A stretch of DNA of 29,399 nucleotides from a virus. Below the pieces are notes generated by a model. It searched no databases. It saw only the letters and a list, made by a program, of their open reading frames with translations, and was not told where the DNA came from. Positions within the stretch are counted from its first letter, which is position 1. Every line of letters begins with the position of its first letter. Positions 17,001-25,358 of this stretch are shown here, in pieces. The stretch covers positions 1 to 29,399 of IMG/VR virus record IMGVR_UViG_3300020183_000345; one strand, written 5' to 3'. The translations under genes and the position numbers were made by a program.

Positions 17001-17293
17001 CATCTACTTCAACTGGTGATGCTTTCTATAATGAAGGCGCATTTAATGTGGATACAGTTAATTTTGGTGATGGTACTATGGATTCTGTAGAAGGAAACTT
17101 AGGCACTACTAGAATATCTGCAATTGCTCCTACAGTATCAGGACGCAATGAATGTGCTGTTAAGTTTGTAAGAGCTGGTATTCCAGGTAATCTTTGGATT
17201 AGATTATCTGTACTAACTTCGGATGCTTGTGAGCCTTTACTTGTTGGGATGGATCCAGATAACTTAAACTTTAGCGAATTTACAGAGGAGTAA
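14027..17293 (+). CDS. Tail fibre protein (T7 gp17-type N-terminal domain)
   Basis: A 1088-residue protein. Residues 1 to ~130 match the T7 tail-fibre attachment domain: YSASGATYSYSDIYWICEFP, LKVYTRASAGAEETQLIENT HYTID with VDNNNIIF, and VVIRRSTPSDRMLFRFTDGA followed by LTAEQLNTSFHQLLFTIQE. This domain docks fibres onto the tail hub. The remaining ~900 residues are unlike T7, rich in Asn, Asp, Tyr and Trp, and should form the shaft and receptor-binding tip. A possible shaft start is the segment near residues 140-190 (GGISPLVFDLDSIGIG). T7 gp17 has 553 residues, so this fibre is about twice as long. A GGAGAG ribosome-binding site precedes it. In T7 the fibre follows the internal core genes; here it follows the nozzle directly. 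Confidence 0.93.
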   Translation: MPCYSYNDGNPVFYADNIEKVYSASGATYSYSDIYWICEFPVTSQLKVYTRASAGAEETQLIENTHYTIDVDNNNIIFVTAPVSGQVVIRRSTPSDRMLFRFTDGAKLTAEQLNTSFHQLLFTIQEKEFASDKISYFSTGGITVEGGISPLVFDLDSIGIGETLVWDGSKFVPGEAGTGTSSSTFLPVLTAPIEEGSLLVVSGIPLQWRNSVPTVNIFQDNLIFKDRTFYKNRTVGNDLSYTSDASSIDVSSKSFLNRFKTLAPNLQWVLLDAPTGYHLIKTLIPTGGISEDPDPEVWFNWVQETLNDIAIDSGNPTKMKFYWNLGLGRKPYTANVSATFTNTTFSAPGFENTRNRPLNSTDTQFWDHPRELYSPYGYIHSRFFGYPVEGNPKEEEECLMIATVTTAKDLQIIDINDYTYTNVWDHKYDNPWVYGDAKSLGGLDEYPDPEEFEGENSILNHNSKVYGYGVKAFYLSVPQCNTTTLKLPVFTATNVYFHMDTGAGGVSETTVKNEINALGYEWKPSDPQTALALGTSRTYCDYYLLGLRDLAFAAARPLYQFASNQDLSEPKHRDNLARYFKGGLIKADYSGWNTLSPGIGFTNGFKRLEISSEPIRPITFKIPEQIIYYNEAALALGISPTRITVDAVKEDIRFQGLSRHYLFLYDDISSAQWNDTRSHRFANSGLDQSPSPSSVSYGGGYYFKADGFWEDWSSQWSTDQVFLSTNIRDAFFNMRNEACIDWFITDTNLNTNGVVTAPGNNSYYNSFNKMPILSTVNAAAGQLSNIKGKYFVPWMFRPNELHVTTPTPTNYITNGYQGNHLINIDGNCLFSQAHNFIPDPVDEYVFRIVSKNTIASLVRDPSKDVLNSSVILEWGLTNQPDSGTTTTVTDIADIFADTSDIEALRASSRYDYSKLKVYIKNERVEVQGSTNRYVITLAIQTPRIKSIGYSKVFRRFTSQDLLLDYPQWDNSGVDTEKDGGPWNFNLIDFRNTSTSTGDAFYNEGAFNVDTVNFGDGTMDSVEGNLGTTRISAIAPTVSGRNECAVKFVRAGIPGNLWIRLSVLTSDACEPLLVGMDPDNLNFSEFTEE

Positions 17294-17295
17294 CA

Positions 17296-17559
17296 ATGGA
17301 ACAAGAAAAACCAAATATATCATCTATTATTCAATGGATTCAGTTAGTTGTCCTAAGTGTAGGTGTTGGTGGTTTTTTTGTAGACATTGGCAAAAGAACT
17401 CAACAACTTGATAAAACAAATCAAGACTTATCAGAACTAAAGATTATTGTTCAGGATTTAGTTAAGGCACAGATTCAAATATCATCAAATGATGCTACTC
17501 ACAAGATCATGCTAGAAGATCTCAAAGCTAGGGTTGTTGAACTAGAAAGAAGAAAGTAA
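17296..17559 (+). CDS. 87-aa single-membrane-segment protein with coiled coil (holin candidate)
   Basis: An 87-residue protein with a short N-terminal segment, one hydrophobic stretch at residues 11-29 (IIQWIQLVVLSVGVGGFFVD) and a heptad-like helical region over residues 34-86 (QQLDKTNQDLSELKIIVQDL, ending ARVVELERRK). This is the shape of many small phage membrane proteins annotated as holins; T7 gp17.5, also just after the fibre gene, is a 67-aa holin. The ribosome-binding site GAGGAG lies across the end of the fibre gene, and the stop overlaps the next ATG. A holin makes the inner-membrane lesion at lysis. Alternative: an anchor or i-spanin-like partner of the next protein. Confidence 0.6.
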   Translation: MEQEKPNISSIIQWIQLVVLSVGVGGFFVDIGKRTQQLDKTNQDLSELKIIVQDLVKAQIQISSNDATHKIMLEDLKARVVELERRK

Positions 17560-18104
17560 TGTATAAGTATATATTACTATTGTGTTTAGTTCTAGTTGGT
17601 TGTAAATCACCTACGGAACAGATTGCAAAAGATGCTAATCAAGTATCTACTTTGGCTCAATCCTCTAAGGAAAGGTTCATTAGAATTGATGAAGCCACAA
17701 AAACCGAGGTTATAGATGTTGCGTCGATCCGAGCAGAAGCATCTGCTGGAACGAAAGAACAAGATACTATAGTTAATCTAACTAAGTCTACATTGGTTGC
17801 GTTAACCAAAGTAGAAGATGAGGTTCCTTGGTGGGCTAGTTTATTATCTTATGTAATGGTTACTCTTAGTATAATTGCTATTTGCTTTATACTTTGGTAT
17901 ACCGGACTAGGTACATTACTTAAGAGTATATTCTATTCTTTAGGTTTATTTATTCCTAAGGCTAAACTAGAGCAGGCTGAGTTAGCTAAGAAGACGCTAG
18001 ACGAGTCTGATCCAGTTACCCCCAGGGAAATGGTTGCTGCATTACGGGCATCAGACCCAGCTTTTGATGCAGCTTATAGTAAGTTAAGTAAAAAGGAGAA
18101 TTAA
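17559..18104 (+). CDS. Lipoprotein with internal membrane segment, unimolecular-spanin candidate
   Basis: A 181-residue protein. Residues 1-15 form a lipoprotein signal (YILLLCLVLVGC) with lipobox LVGC and the acylated Cys at 15; the next residue is Lys, not Asp, so outer-membrane sorting is expected in a Gram-negative host. Residues 18-88 are polar and helical. Residues 91-115 (WWASLLSYVMVTLSIIAICF ILWYT) form a clear transmembrane helix, with a weaker hydrophobic stretch at 117-132, then a ~50-residue charged tail. An N-terminal lipobox plus C-terminal-side membrane helix is the layout of u-spanins such as phage T1 gp11, which fuse outer and inner membranes at the last lysis step. The long tail is unusual. 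Position after the holin candidate supports a lysis role; spanin activity is inference. Confidence 0.6.
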   Translation: MYKYILLLCLVLVGCKSPTEQIAKDANQVSTLAQSSKERFIRIDEATKTEVIDVASIRAEASAGTKEQDTIVNLTKSTLVALTKVEDEVPWWASLLSYVMVTLSIIAICFILWYTGLGTLLKSIFYSLGLFIPKAKLEQAELAKKTLDESDPVTPREMVAALRASDPAFDAAYSKLSKKEN

Positions 18105-18105
18105 T

Positions 18106-18207
18106 ATGGAATCATTTTTAGGTAGTCTTTGGTTTGCTGGTATGTTATTTGTTGTTGGTTATGTAGCTGGTCATGTATTTCCAATCACTAAGCTAGGCAA
18201 GAAGTAA
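18106..18207 (+). CDS. 33-aa single-pass membrane peptide
   Basis: A 33-residue protein, MESFLGSLWFAGMLFVVGYV then AGHVFPITKLGKK, with an AAGGAG ribosome-binding site and 1-base spacing after the previous stop. Residues 4-26 form a membrane helix with small residues (G, A) on one side and a basic C-terminal end, suggesting an N-out/C-in orientation. Its place between the spanin candidate and the small terminase suggests a lysis-cassette role such as holin or antiholin. Peptides of this size and type occur in other phage genomes, but none is recognised by name. Confidence 0.7.
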   Translation: MESFLGSLWFAGMLFVVGYVAGHVFPITKLGKK

Positions 18208-18208
18208 T

Positions 18209-18430
18209 ATGAAGGAGCAATTAAATAGCCTACAGGAGTTATTGATTGCTCGCCTTATTGCCGACTTTGGTGATGAGGCTAAGTGCACTCCTGGTTTTTA
18301 TACTGTAGTCCGTGGCATCCTTAGTGACCACAAGGACCAGATCAACAAGATTCCAAGCGAGTCTATTGAAGCTGTAGAGCAGGCCATGAAGGATGCTGCT
18401 CCATTCAAAATGAAGAAGGCCGCTTACTAA
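18209..18430 (+). CDS. terS: Small terminase subunit / DNA maturase A (T7 gp18-like)
   Basis: A 73-residue protein directly before the large terminase, 12 bases away. T7 gp18 has 89 residues and the same position. The sequence is helical, with LQELLIARLIADFGDEAKCT in the N-terminal half and IPSESIEAVEQAMKDAAPFK near the C-terminus. It would bind concatemeric phage DNA and regulate cleavage and packaging by the large subunit. Identification rests mainly on size, helical character and gene order; the family is poorly conserved. The ribosome-binding site (GGCAAGAAG) is modest, and coupling to the preceding 33-aa gene is likely. Confidence 0.75.
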   Translation: MKEQLNSLQELLIARLIADFGDEAKCTPGFYTVVRGILSDHKDQINKIPSESIEAVEQAMKDAAPFKMKKAAY

Positions 18431-18442
18431 TAGGAGATTCGG

Positions 18443-20107
18443 ATGAGGGTTCCCCAAGAAGTTGTAGATGATTTTAGAAACCACCTTTACTTTTGTTTTA
18501 AACATCTCGGTCTTGGGGAACCTACCCGAATCCAGTATGAACTAGCTCGACAAATTCAAGGGGGTCCGTCAGATCAGATCATAGCCGCAGGGCGTGGTAC
18601 TGGTAAGTCAACCATTACCGCTTGCTTAGCAAGTTGGGAGTGGTTAAAGAATCCTAACTGTACTTTTCTTGTGTTATCTAATACACAGGGTAAAGCTATT
18701 GACTTTGTTTCACAAGCTAGAAAGATTTTATCTGTTGTTTCTTACTGTACTCACTTAATCCCCGGTGATACTGATAAGGACAACGCCCTTGGTTTTAACG
18801 TAGCCGTTAGGACCAAGTTTACACAGGACCTTAGTTGTGCAGCCCGTGGCATTACAGGTCAGATTACTGGTCTTCACGCAGACCGTATTATCCTAGATGA
18901 CATTGAAATTGCTGGTAAAAATGAAACACCAATAGGTAAGGAAAACTTACTTAAGAAACTCAATGAACTTGAGTCTATTAGAAACAAACCATCTAGGGTT
19001 ATCTTCCTAGGTACACCACATTATCAGGACTCTATTTATAATGTCCTTAAGGGTTCCTATCCTATGATTAAGTACCCGGCTGAGATGCCTAATGCAACAG
19101 TTCCACATGAAGTCGAGGACGTGGCTTCCTGGGTCCTAGAGCTTGATCTAGAGCCAGGGGATGCTACACAGCCCGAACGGTTCGACCGAATAGAGCTAGC
19201 CGCTAGACAGGCTAAAATGGGGCCTAGTGCCTATGCTCTCCAGTATCGTCTTATAACTTCACTAGCAGATGCCGATAGATATCCTTTAAAGTTACGGGAC
19301 CTTATTATTATAGATGTAGATCCAGAGGTTGGTCCAGATAGGTTAATCTGGCAGGGTCAAAATCAATTAGCTGGTATGCCAATGTTTGGTATTTCGGGTG
19401 ACATAATCCCAGAACCAATGCATGTATCTAATACATTCTTGCCTTGGCAACATATGCATATGACTATTGACCCATCTGGTAGAGGCACAGATCAGACTGG
19501 TGTTTGTATATCATCTGTTCTTAGTGGCATGGTGTTTATCCATGAGTTACTTGGAATAGAGGGGGGATATGATAATACAACCCTACTTAAGATTGCTAAA
19601 CTAGTAAAGGAATATAGAATACCTTTAGTTAGGGTAGAGTCTAACTTTGGAGATGGCTTGTTTACAAAAGTATTAACTCCATTTTTAGTAGAGCATTGCG
19701 GTCATGTTGGTATAGAAGAATACAAAGTAACTGGACAAAAGGAATTAAGAATTATAGAAACACTAGAACCTGTTATGTCCATGCACAGATTAGTTTTAGC
19801 AAGAAAAGCTATTAAGGATGAGCAAAACCAAATCCAACTAACTAGAATACATAGGGGTCGTGGAGCTTTAAAACACGATGACAGGGTTGATGCTTTGTCA
19901 GCAGCAGTAGAATTCTACAAAAGTCATATGTCTGTTGATACAAAAAAATCAATGCAAGATCTTGAAAAAAAGATCTGGGAAAAACGAATAAAAAACTGGG
20001 CTGATAACTTTAGGGCTGGTGATTATTATCCCAATAGCGGAGCTACTAAGCTAATCGCAACAAACCACAAACCAAGAAAGAAAGGTAAAAGCCAATGGGG
20101 ATGGTAA
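18443..20107 (+). CDS. terL: Large terminase subunit / DNA packaging ATPase-nuclease (T7 gp19-like)
   Basis: A 554-residue protein with the full large-terminase motif set. ATPase domain: Walker A GRGTGKST at residues 50-57, Walker B RIILDDIE at 148-155, and a coupling motif VIFLGTPHY near 187-194. Nuclease domain: Asp343 in MTIDPSGRG, Glu399 in VRVESNFGD and Asp479/480/483 in HDDRVDALSAAVEF, the expected acidic triad. T7 gp19 has 586 residues. It pumps DNA into the prohead and cuts the concatemer. A GGAG ribosome-binding site lies 8 bases upstream. The 3' end overlaps the next gene by 13 bases. In T7 the terminase comes near the end of the late genes, after the internal core and fibre genes; here the internal core genes follow it. 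Confidence 0.97.
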   Translation: MRVPQEVVDDFRNHLYFCFKHLGLGEPTRIQYELARQIQGGPSDQIIAAGRGTGKSTITACLASWEWLKNPNCTFLVLSNTQGKAIDFVSQARKILSVVSYCTHLIPGDTDKDNALGFNVAVRTKFTQDLSCAARGITGQITGLHADRIILDDIEIAGKNETPIGKENLLKKLNELESIRNKPSRVIFLGTPHYQDSIYNVLKGSYPMIKYPAEMPNATVPHEVEDVASWVLELDLEPGDATQPERFDRIELAARQAKMGPSAYALQYRLITSLADADRYPLKLRDLIIIDVDPEVGPDRLIWQGQNQLAGMPMFGISGDIIPEPMHVSNTFLPWQHMHMTIDPSGRGTDQTGVCISSVLSGMVFIHELLGIEGGYDNTTLLKIAKLVKEYRIPLVRVESNFGDGLFTKVLTPFLVEHCGHVGIEEYKVTGQKELRIIETLEPVMSMHRLVLARKAIKDEQNQIQLTRIHRGRGALKHDDRVDALSAAVEFYKSHMSVDTKKSMQDLEKKIWEKRIKNWADNFRAGDYYPNSGATKLIATNHKPRKKGKSQWGW

Positions 20108-20865
20108 AAGAATTATTTGCATCAATAGTTGTAATTACATTAATGGTTTTGTTTGAGAACACTGTAGACAATACTTGTTTTCTTCCAATTGCCCTTGGAG
20201 CTATGTCATTAGCTCAGGGTGTTTTTGGTGGCATGGCAGCATCTGCTAAAGCAGAAAGAGAAAACCAAGAAGCTCTTGCTAGGTGGGGTGCTGCTACTGT
20301 CCAAAAAGCTTGGAATAACTCAAAAGCTCAGCTAGAAGCTGTGCAGCAGTTTGAAAACCAATTAAAAAAGAACAGACAAATATCTGAATCAGCTTTTTCT
20401 TATAACTATGATGCAAAGGAAGCTGCTAAAGTTGCTAATGTTTATAGACAAGAAGCAACATACAATGCAGCTACCGCAGGAAGGGCTGCTCTTACATCTT
20501 CTGTTGGTGCCCGTGGTATTTCTGCCAAATCAGGATCAACAACCGCTATGCTTATAGCCCAAGCTAGGTCAATGTTAGATGAAAATGAAAAACAAGAAGT
20601 AGAGTTTGATCAGCAAATAAAGAACATTAACACGCAAACAAAAAACATGATGAACCAACGTAGTGAAAATGTATTTATTGCTGATTTCCAGGGTTATGAT
20701 GCAGCACCACTGCTACAGGATACCCAATCTCCGCTTATTGGTGGTATAATGTCCGGTGTTTCTGGAGCATTTCAAGGAATGTTAACTGGTGCCAAGCTTT
20801 CTAATGAAATGGGTAGTGACGGTATTGGTGGATTGTTTAAGATGAGTGGTGGAATCTTTGGTTGA
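20095..20865 (+). CDS. Internal virion / ejection protein (T7 gp14-like)
   Basis: A 256-residue protein overlapping the terminase gene by 13 bases. The N-terminus carries hydrophobic stretches at residues 7-20 and 29-46, followed by a long Ala/Gln-rich helix (KAERENQEALARWGAATVQK...). A central GRAALTSSVGARGISAKSGS block is followed by helical sequence. T7 gp14 (196 residues) has the same pattern: hydrophobic N-terminus, Gln/Ala-rich helix and a GSIRAAIGESMLEGSSM segment at the equivalent place. T7 gp14 forms the outer-membrane pore at DNA ejection. A Gly-rich C-terminus (GGIMSGVSGAFQGMLTGAKL) is an addition. An AAAGG ribosome-binding site precedes the ATG; Met3 is an alternative start. Assignment is strengthened by the two large ejection-type proteins that follow. 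Confidence 0.82.
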   Translation: MGMVKELFASIVVITLMVLFENTVDNTCFLPIALGAMSLAQGVFGGMAASAKAERENQEALARWGAATVQKAWNNSKAQLEAVQQFENQLKKNRQISESAFSYNYDAKEAAKVANVYRQEATYNAATAGRAALTSSVGARGISAKSGSTTAMLIAQARSMLDENEKQEVEFDQQIKNINTQTKNMMNQRSENVFIADFQGYDAAPLLQDTQSPLIGGIMSGVSGAFQGMLTGAKLSNEMGSDGIGGLFKMSGGIFG

Positions 20866-20877
20866 AAGGAATAAACA

Positions 20878-23800
20878 ATGGCAATAGATCCAAGAATATT
20901 AAAAATTGGCGGTGATCGTCAAGTAAATCTTAATGTAACTCCAGGTACTGTACAAGAGCAAGGCAGAACAATTGGAGGTAGATTCCAAGTAGGCGCACCT
21001 CAACAATCCGTAGGCCCCAGCGGAGAAGAATCCCTTTACCAAAGTTTGTCATATATTGCTGGCGGTGTTGTAGACTCGGCCCAAAACATATCACAGCTTG
21101 CTGCCCTTAATAATGATATCTTATGGAATAAATGGTATGATGATCAGTGGCAAGGTCCTAACAGTAAACGAAGATCTATCCTTGAAGATCCAGAAGTATC
21201 AAGAGAAGACAAAAGAAAAAAACTAGTTGAGTTACTAGATGCCGCACCAACTAATGGAAACAATAAAAATAGAAAAGCCCAGTTATATGGTGACTGGTTA
21301 GATCAAGACCCAGATGCTACTTCTTTATTTCAAGAAGACTATGCTAAGTTTCAAGAAGAAACTCTATCGTGGTCGCCTGAAGATAGACTAAGAGTATATC
21401 TAGAGAGGTTTAATTATGAGCTTCAAGCTGGTATGCCACAGGCTATGTCTTATTATTTAGGATATCAAAAAGACCTACAAAACCACACGCAAGAAGTAGC
21501 AGTAACTCAAGGTAAACTTAGTCTTGAAAGAACAGCAGGATTTATGCAAGACGTTTTTGAGGCTGTATTAGCAAATGATCAGGGAGATCCAGTATTATTA
21601 GATACCTTACGACAAGAAGCTACTAGTTCTGGAAGCTTACCACAACTTGAACAAGTCATAGGTCAGGTAGATCTTATTAGACAAAACGGTGGAAATTACG
21701 AAGCAATCGAAAGTGTATTAAGAGACACACTAGGAATTGAAGCAAACTCTGATAGGTATTCTCCTTACAATCATCTTATGCAGGATATAGTTGCTCAAGC
21801 TGCTTATAGATTAAGTAGAAGTATGGGTGCTGCACAGGCTGAATCAAATGCTAAATTTGAACAAGCAAATAAAGATACAAATAGAAGGGTTTTTTCTGTT
21901 ACCCCTTTACCAACACAAACGCAAGCAGCAGCAGCGGAAGTATTGGGATTGCTTTCTACAGTAAATATTAGAAATCCGGCTGATATGAACTCAGCTTTAT
22001 CATCTTTAATGGATGGTATTATAGAAACCATTAATAATAGTAACATGGGTCAAGTTGAAGCGGTTGATTATACAACAAACCTTTTAGTTAAAACATGGGA
22101 AACAGCAACACCAGCACAGCGACAAACAATGGTTGCTGCTGGTTTAGTTCGTGTTCCAAAAGATTCAACTGGTGCTTCTACATTACTTATTTTTCAAACA
22201 CCAAGTTATGCTGAAAGTAATAGAGAAAGTATAAAACAAATTGCATCTAGTACATTAAATAGTAATAGCAGATTTACTGGTGTAGTAGAAAGACAAATCA
22301 ATGCAGCAGTAGCTCCATATATAAATACAGCTATTACTGGTCTACAGTCAGCAGGACAACTACCTATCTTATTAAAGGCTACAGCAAGCAATCTTGGTTT
22401 AACTAGTGAAACATATGAACAAAATCTTATTCAAGTACTTGTAGCAACCAATACAAGTAATGTATTATTAGGTGAAGGTGGTAGAAATGTTTGGAATTGG
22501 GGTTTAGGGTTTCCGCCAAACGAGTATGACTTATATGTTGCAGCTAATCAGGGTGACCAATCACCAGAAGCAAAAGCTTTACTTAAAAAATATGGATCAC
22601 TAGCAACTAAAGATCAAGAGAATGAAGGTATAGCCAAGGCTTTTAGTGAAGATAACAAGGTTATACTTAGTTTAAACAGAGCTTTAAATAGAACCCTACA
22701 AGAAATTGGGTCCATAAAGATTGAAGAAGGTAAACAATCGGGTGTATTTACTCCAGCTCAGCTTAAAGAAGCAGCATCAGTATCTACCGATACACAAAGT
22801 GGTTGGAACTTTGCCAAAGATGCGTTTAAAAATAATCCTGCTGTTTATGATTTAGCTTTAAAAGCAAATGAAGCTTCTAATGGATTAACATATAATACAA
22901 TGGTTGGTAACGAAAGGTTTAGTTTTGCTGTTCCTGTTGCTTCTAACGGAATAACAATTAATAACTTACAACTTTTAGTAGCAGCTAGACTAGCACAACA
23001 AGAGATTAATGAACTAAAAAAAACAAATCCAACTATGGCTGCCGCTAGAGCAACAATTGCTGAAGAAGAATTAAAGAAACTAGCAACCAGAACAATAGTA
23101 TTAACTAGTATATCAAATCATCCTGCTATTGTTGGAGATAAACCAGATGAAATAGCAAGTCAACGAGCGGCAGCTACAAGGGTTGCAGAAGCTGCACTAG
23201 CAACAGAAAGCGCATTTACCTTATTATACAAGGATAGTGACCTTGATACTTCAACCTTCTATGGTCCAGTACTAGCAGATTCAAACTTAAGTACAATAAC
23301 CATTGTAGACGATAGTGGTACTCTAGATCAGGGTAATTATGCTAGGGCTGTCTTTATGGTTAGACACGGTATGTTTACCAAAGAAGATATAAAATCAAGA
23401 ATGGATAAAGCATTTGCGGATTTGTCTGCTAGAAGTGGTAATATAGAACAAATGGATAAAGGTAATCTAATGTTTTTATTTGCCATTGCTGATGGTATTG
23501 CAAGTAAAGCTGTAGCTAAATCTGTAAAAGATCCGACAACATTACAGTCATCTATTGATGCTCAGATTTTAATGATGTCTCAAGGTTCTGACATAAAGTC
23601 ATTTGTTCCTTCATTAAGATCTTTAGTTGCTTTAAAATTAGCAACCAATCAAGAATTTATAAAGGGAGATAATCGGTTTACTGTTAATAATCCAGATAAC
23701 ACAATTTCAGGACTTACAGATACTACTAGAAAAGCCTTAGGTAGTGAGTTTACTGAGCGTTCAAGTAGAATGGCTGAACTAGCTAAACGAAAACTTAAAG

Positions 23801-25356
23801 CAGCAGCAAATTTAGCAACAGATGCTGTACAAACCAAAAATCCACTTCAGATTTTTAGATCATCTAGTTGGTCTAATTCTGGTGAAGGGGATTTTAATAC
23901 TAATAATCAACTTGTATTTCCATTTTCAGTACTTACTACTAGAAATAACAGTGAAAATATAGCTAATAGAAACAATGGAGAAATGGTTCTAAAAGCATGG
24001 ACGGATTCTGGTTGGCAGATTGCTGGTAATACTTCTGAGCAGAAACAAAGAACAATTGTTAGAACACTAGCATCTACAGTTGGTATTCCATTTAAAGAAG
24101 ATGGAGATTCCTTCGTTGTAGGTATTACAATATTTGATGATAATAATAGACCAATAAACATAAAACTAACTGATGAAACATTTGGTTTTATTGTAGAAAC
24201 ATTAACAACTCCATTAAGAGCTAACCCAAACTTTAGTAATTTCCTACAAAACTATAGAGAAGCTTTTCCAGATGACACAGACTTAACTAGTGTAATGTCT
24301 TATTGGAATGATGAATCAAGTACTTTTTTCTTGGGTGGTCCAACTATTCTTCCTGACTTTTTCAGCTACGAAGTTGGACAATTTTGGACTGGAAATTGGA
24401 TGACTGATCCAGAACAAGCATTAACTGGCAATGTTCTTAGGATTCCAGCTAAACATAATAACTATGTTAATGCTCTTACAGCAGCACCAGGTTCTTATTT
24501 TCCTAATGGGGTAAGAAATCAAGAAACGGTTGAAGAAGATATCCCTGGGAGTTTATTTGATAGAGAAGAGTATCTTCCTGGTATTTCTGGTAGAGAATCT
24601 ACTTATGCTACTTTATGGTTGTTTGGTGAAAGATCAAGAATAAGTGAAGCAGAAATAAAAGAAGACTTAACTACACTAGCTAAAACTTATTATGGTGAAG
24701 ACTTAAATCCTTATACTATTGGAACTATTGAAGATGCTGCAACAAGATTAGCAGAAGATTCTAAACTTAATAGAAGAGCAAGAACAAATGCAGCTTTATT
24801 GTTTGAGTTAGAGGATATTGTATATACATCAGGAAGAGTACAAGGTAAGGGTGGTATATTACCACCAGATTTGTTAGATGTTGGTAATGGTATATTTAGT
24901 AATGCTCCTGGTAGAAAACCTAAAGTATTTTCAATTGATTTTGCAGGAGATGCTACAGTTAGACAAATGGTTTCAGATGATAGTGGATCTTACAGTATTC
25001 CTTTATCTTATGGTGTGCCATTTGATCCTAAGCTATATCCACTCCAAACTAATGAAACAATTACAGGCACTACTCAACTTACAAATCTAAATACTCAACT
25101 TGATTTTATTCGTGAATTTTTTGTAGGCGAAGAAGGAAGCACAAACTTTGGTCATCCTTGGTTACAATATATTGGCAGCCCACCACCAAGACCGCCTGGT
25201 ATTCATTATGGCTTTAATAGACAAGATCTTTCAAAAGATTATAATGACACCTTTAAATTCTCTGAACAATTTTGGAGACTAAAAAAAGAAGGCTTATATA
25301 GAACTAGAAGATTAAATGCTACGGGTCCATTGGTATTTAGAGAAGAAAGAGACTAA
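20878..25356 (+). CDS. Large internal virion protein (T7 gp15-like position)
   Basis: A 1492-residue, largely helical protein with an AAAGGA ribosome-binding site. Its N-terminal region (RTIGGRFQVGAPQQSVG..., SLSYIAGGVVDSAQNISQLA) resembles the start of T7 gp15-type core proteins, and the internal segments are Ala/Gln/Asn-rich helices with no membrane segment or enzyme motif. T7 gp15 has 747 residues, so this is about double; sequence support is limited and the call relies on position between gp14-like and a further large ejection-type protein. In T7, gp15 and gp16 form the periplasmic and inner-membrane parts of the DNA-ejection channel. The last 18 residues, RTRRLNATGPLVFREERD, hold the first copy of a 42-bp exact repeat also found in the next gene. 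No lytic transglycosylase motif is seen. Confidence 0.72.
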   Translation: MAIDPRILKIGGDRQVNLNVTPGTVQEQGRTIGGRFQVGAPQQSVGPSGEESLYQSLSYIAGGVVDSAQNISQLAALNNDILWNKWYDDQWQGPNSKRRSILEDPEVSREDKRKKLVELLDAAPTNGNNKNRKAQLYGDWLDQDPDATSLFQEDYAKFQEETLSWSPEDRLRVYLERFNYELQAGMPQAMSYYLGYQKDLQNHTQEVAVTQGKLSLERTAGFMQDVFEAVLANDQGDPVLLDTLRQEATSSGSLPQLEQVIGQVDLIRQNGGNYEAIESVLRDTLGIEANSDRYSPYNHLMQDIVAQAAYRLSRSMGAAQAESNAKFEQANKDTNRRVFSVTPLPTQTQAAAAEVLGLLSTVNIRNPADMNSALSSLMDGIIETINNSNMGQVEAVDYTTNLLVKTWETATPAQRQTMVAAGLVRVPKDSTGASTLLIFQTPSYAESNRESIKQIASSTLNSNSRFTGVVERQINAAVAPYINTAITGLQSAGQLPILLKATASNLGLTSETYEQNLIQVLVATNTSNVLLGEGGRNVWNWGLGFPPNEYDLYVAANQGDQSPEAKALLKKYGSLATKDQENEGIAKAFSEDNKVILSLNRALNRTLQEIGSIKIEEGKQSGVFTPAQLKEAASVSTDTQSGWNFAKDAFKNNPAVYDLALKANEASNGLTYNTMVGNERFSFAVPVASNGITINNLQLLVAARLAQQEINELKKTNPTMAAARATIAEEELKKLATRTIVLTSISNHPAIVGDKPDEIASQRAAATRVAEAALATESAFTLLYKDSDLDTSTFYGPVLADSNLSTITIVDDSGTLDQGNYARAVFMVRHGMFTKEDIKSRMDKAFADLSARSGNIEQMDKGNLMFLFAIADGIASKAVAKSVKDPTTLQSSIDAQILMMSQGSDIKSFVPSLRSLVALKLATNQEFIKGDNRFTVNNPDNTISGLTDTTRKALGSEFTERSSRMAELAKRKLKAAANLATDAVQTKNPLQIFRSSSWSNSGEGDFNTNNQLVFPFSVLTTRNNSENIANRNNGEMVLKAWTDSGWQIAGNTSEQKQRTIVRTLASTVGIPFKEDGDSFVVGITIFDDNNRPINIKLTDETFGFIVETLTTPLRANPNFSNFLQNYREAFPDDTDLTSVMSYWNDESSTFFLGGPTILPDFFSYEVGQFWTGNWMTDPEQALTGNVLRIPAKHNNYVNALTAAPGSYFPNGVRNQETVEEDIPGSLFDREEYLPGISGRESTYATLWLFGERSRISEAEIKEDLTTLAKTYYGEDLNPYTIGTIEDAATRLAEDSKLNRRARTNAALLFELEDIVYTSGRVQGKGGILPPDLLDVGNGIFSNAPGRKPKVFSIDFAGDATVRQMVSDDSGSYSIPLSYGVPFDPKLYPLQTNETITGTTQLTNLNTQLDFIREFFVGEEGSTNFGHPWLQYIGSPPPRPPGIHYGFNRQDLSKDYNDTFKFSEQFWRLKKEGLYRTRRLNATGPLVFREERD
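25299..25340 (+). repeat. 42-bp direct repeat, copy 1
   Basis: Starts TAGAACTAGAAGATTAAATG and ends TTGGTATTTAG. It is identical over 42 bases to 25661-25702, offset 362 bases. It lies in the last codons of the 1492-aa ejection protein and encodes RTRRLNATGPLVFR. Both copies are read in the same codon phase. Confidence 0.97.
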
Positions 25357-25358
25357 TA

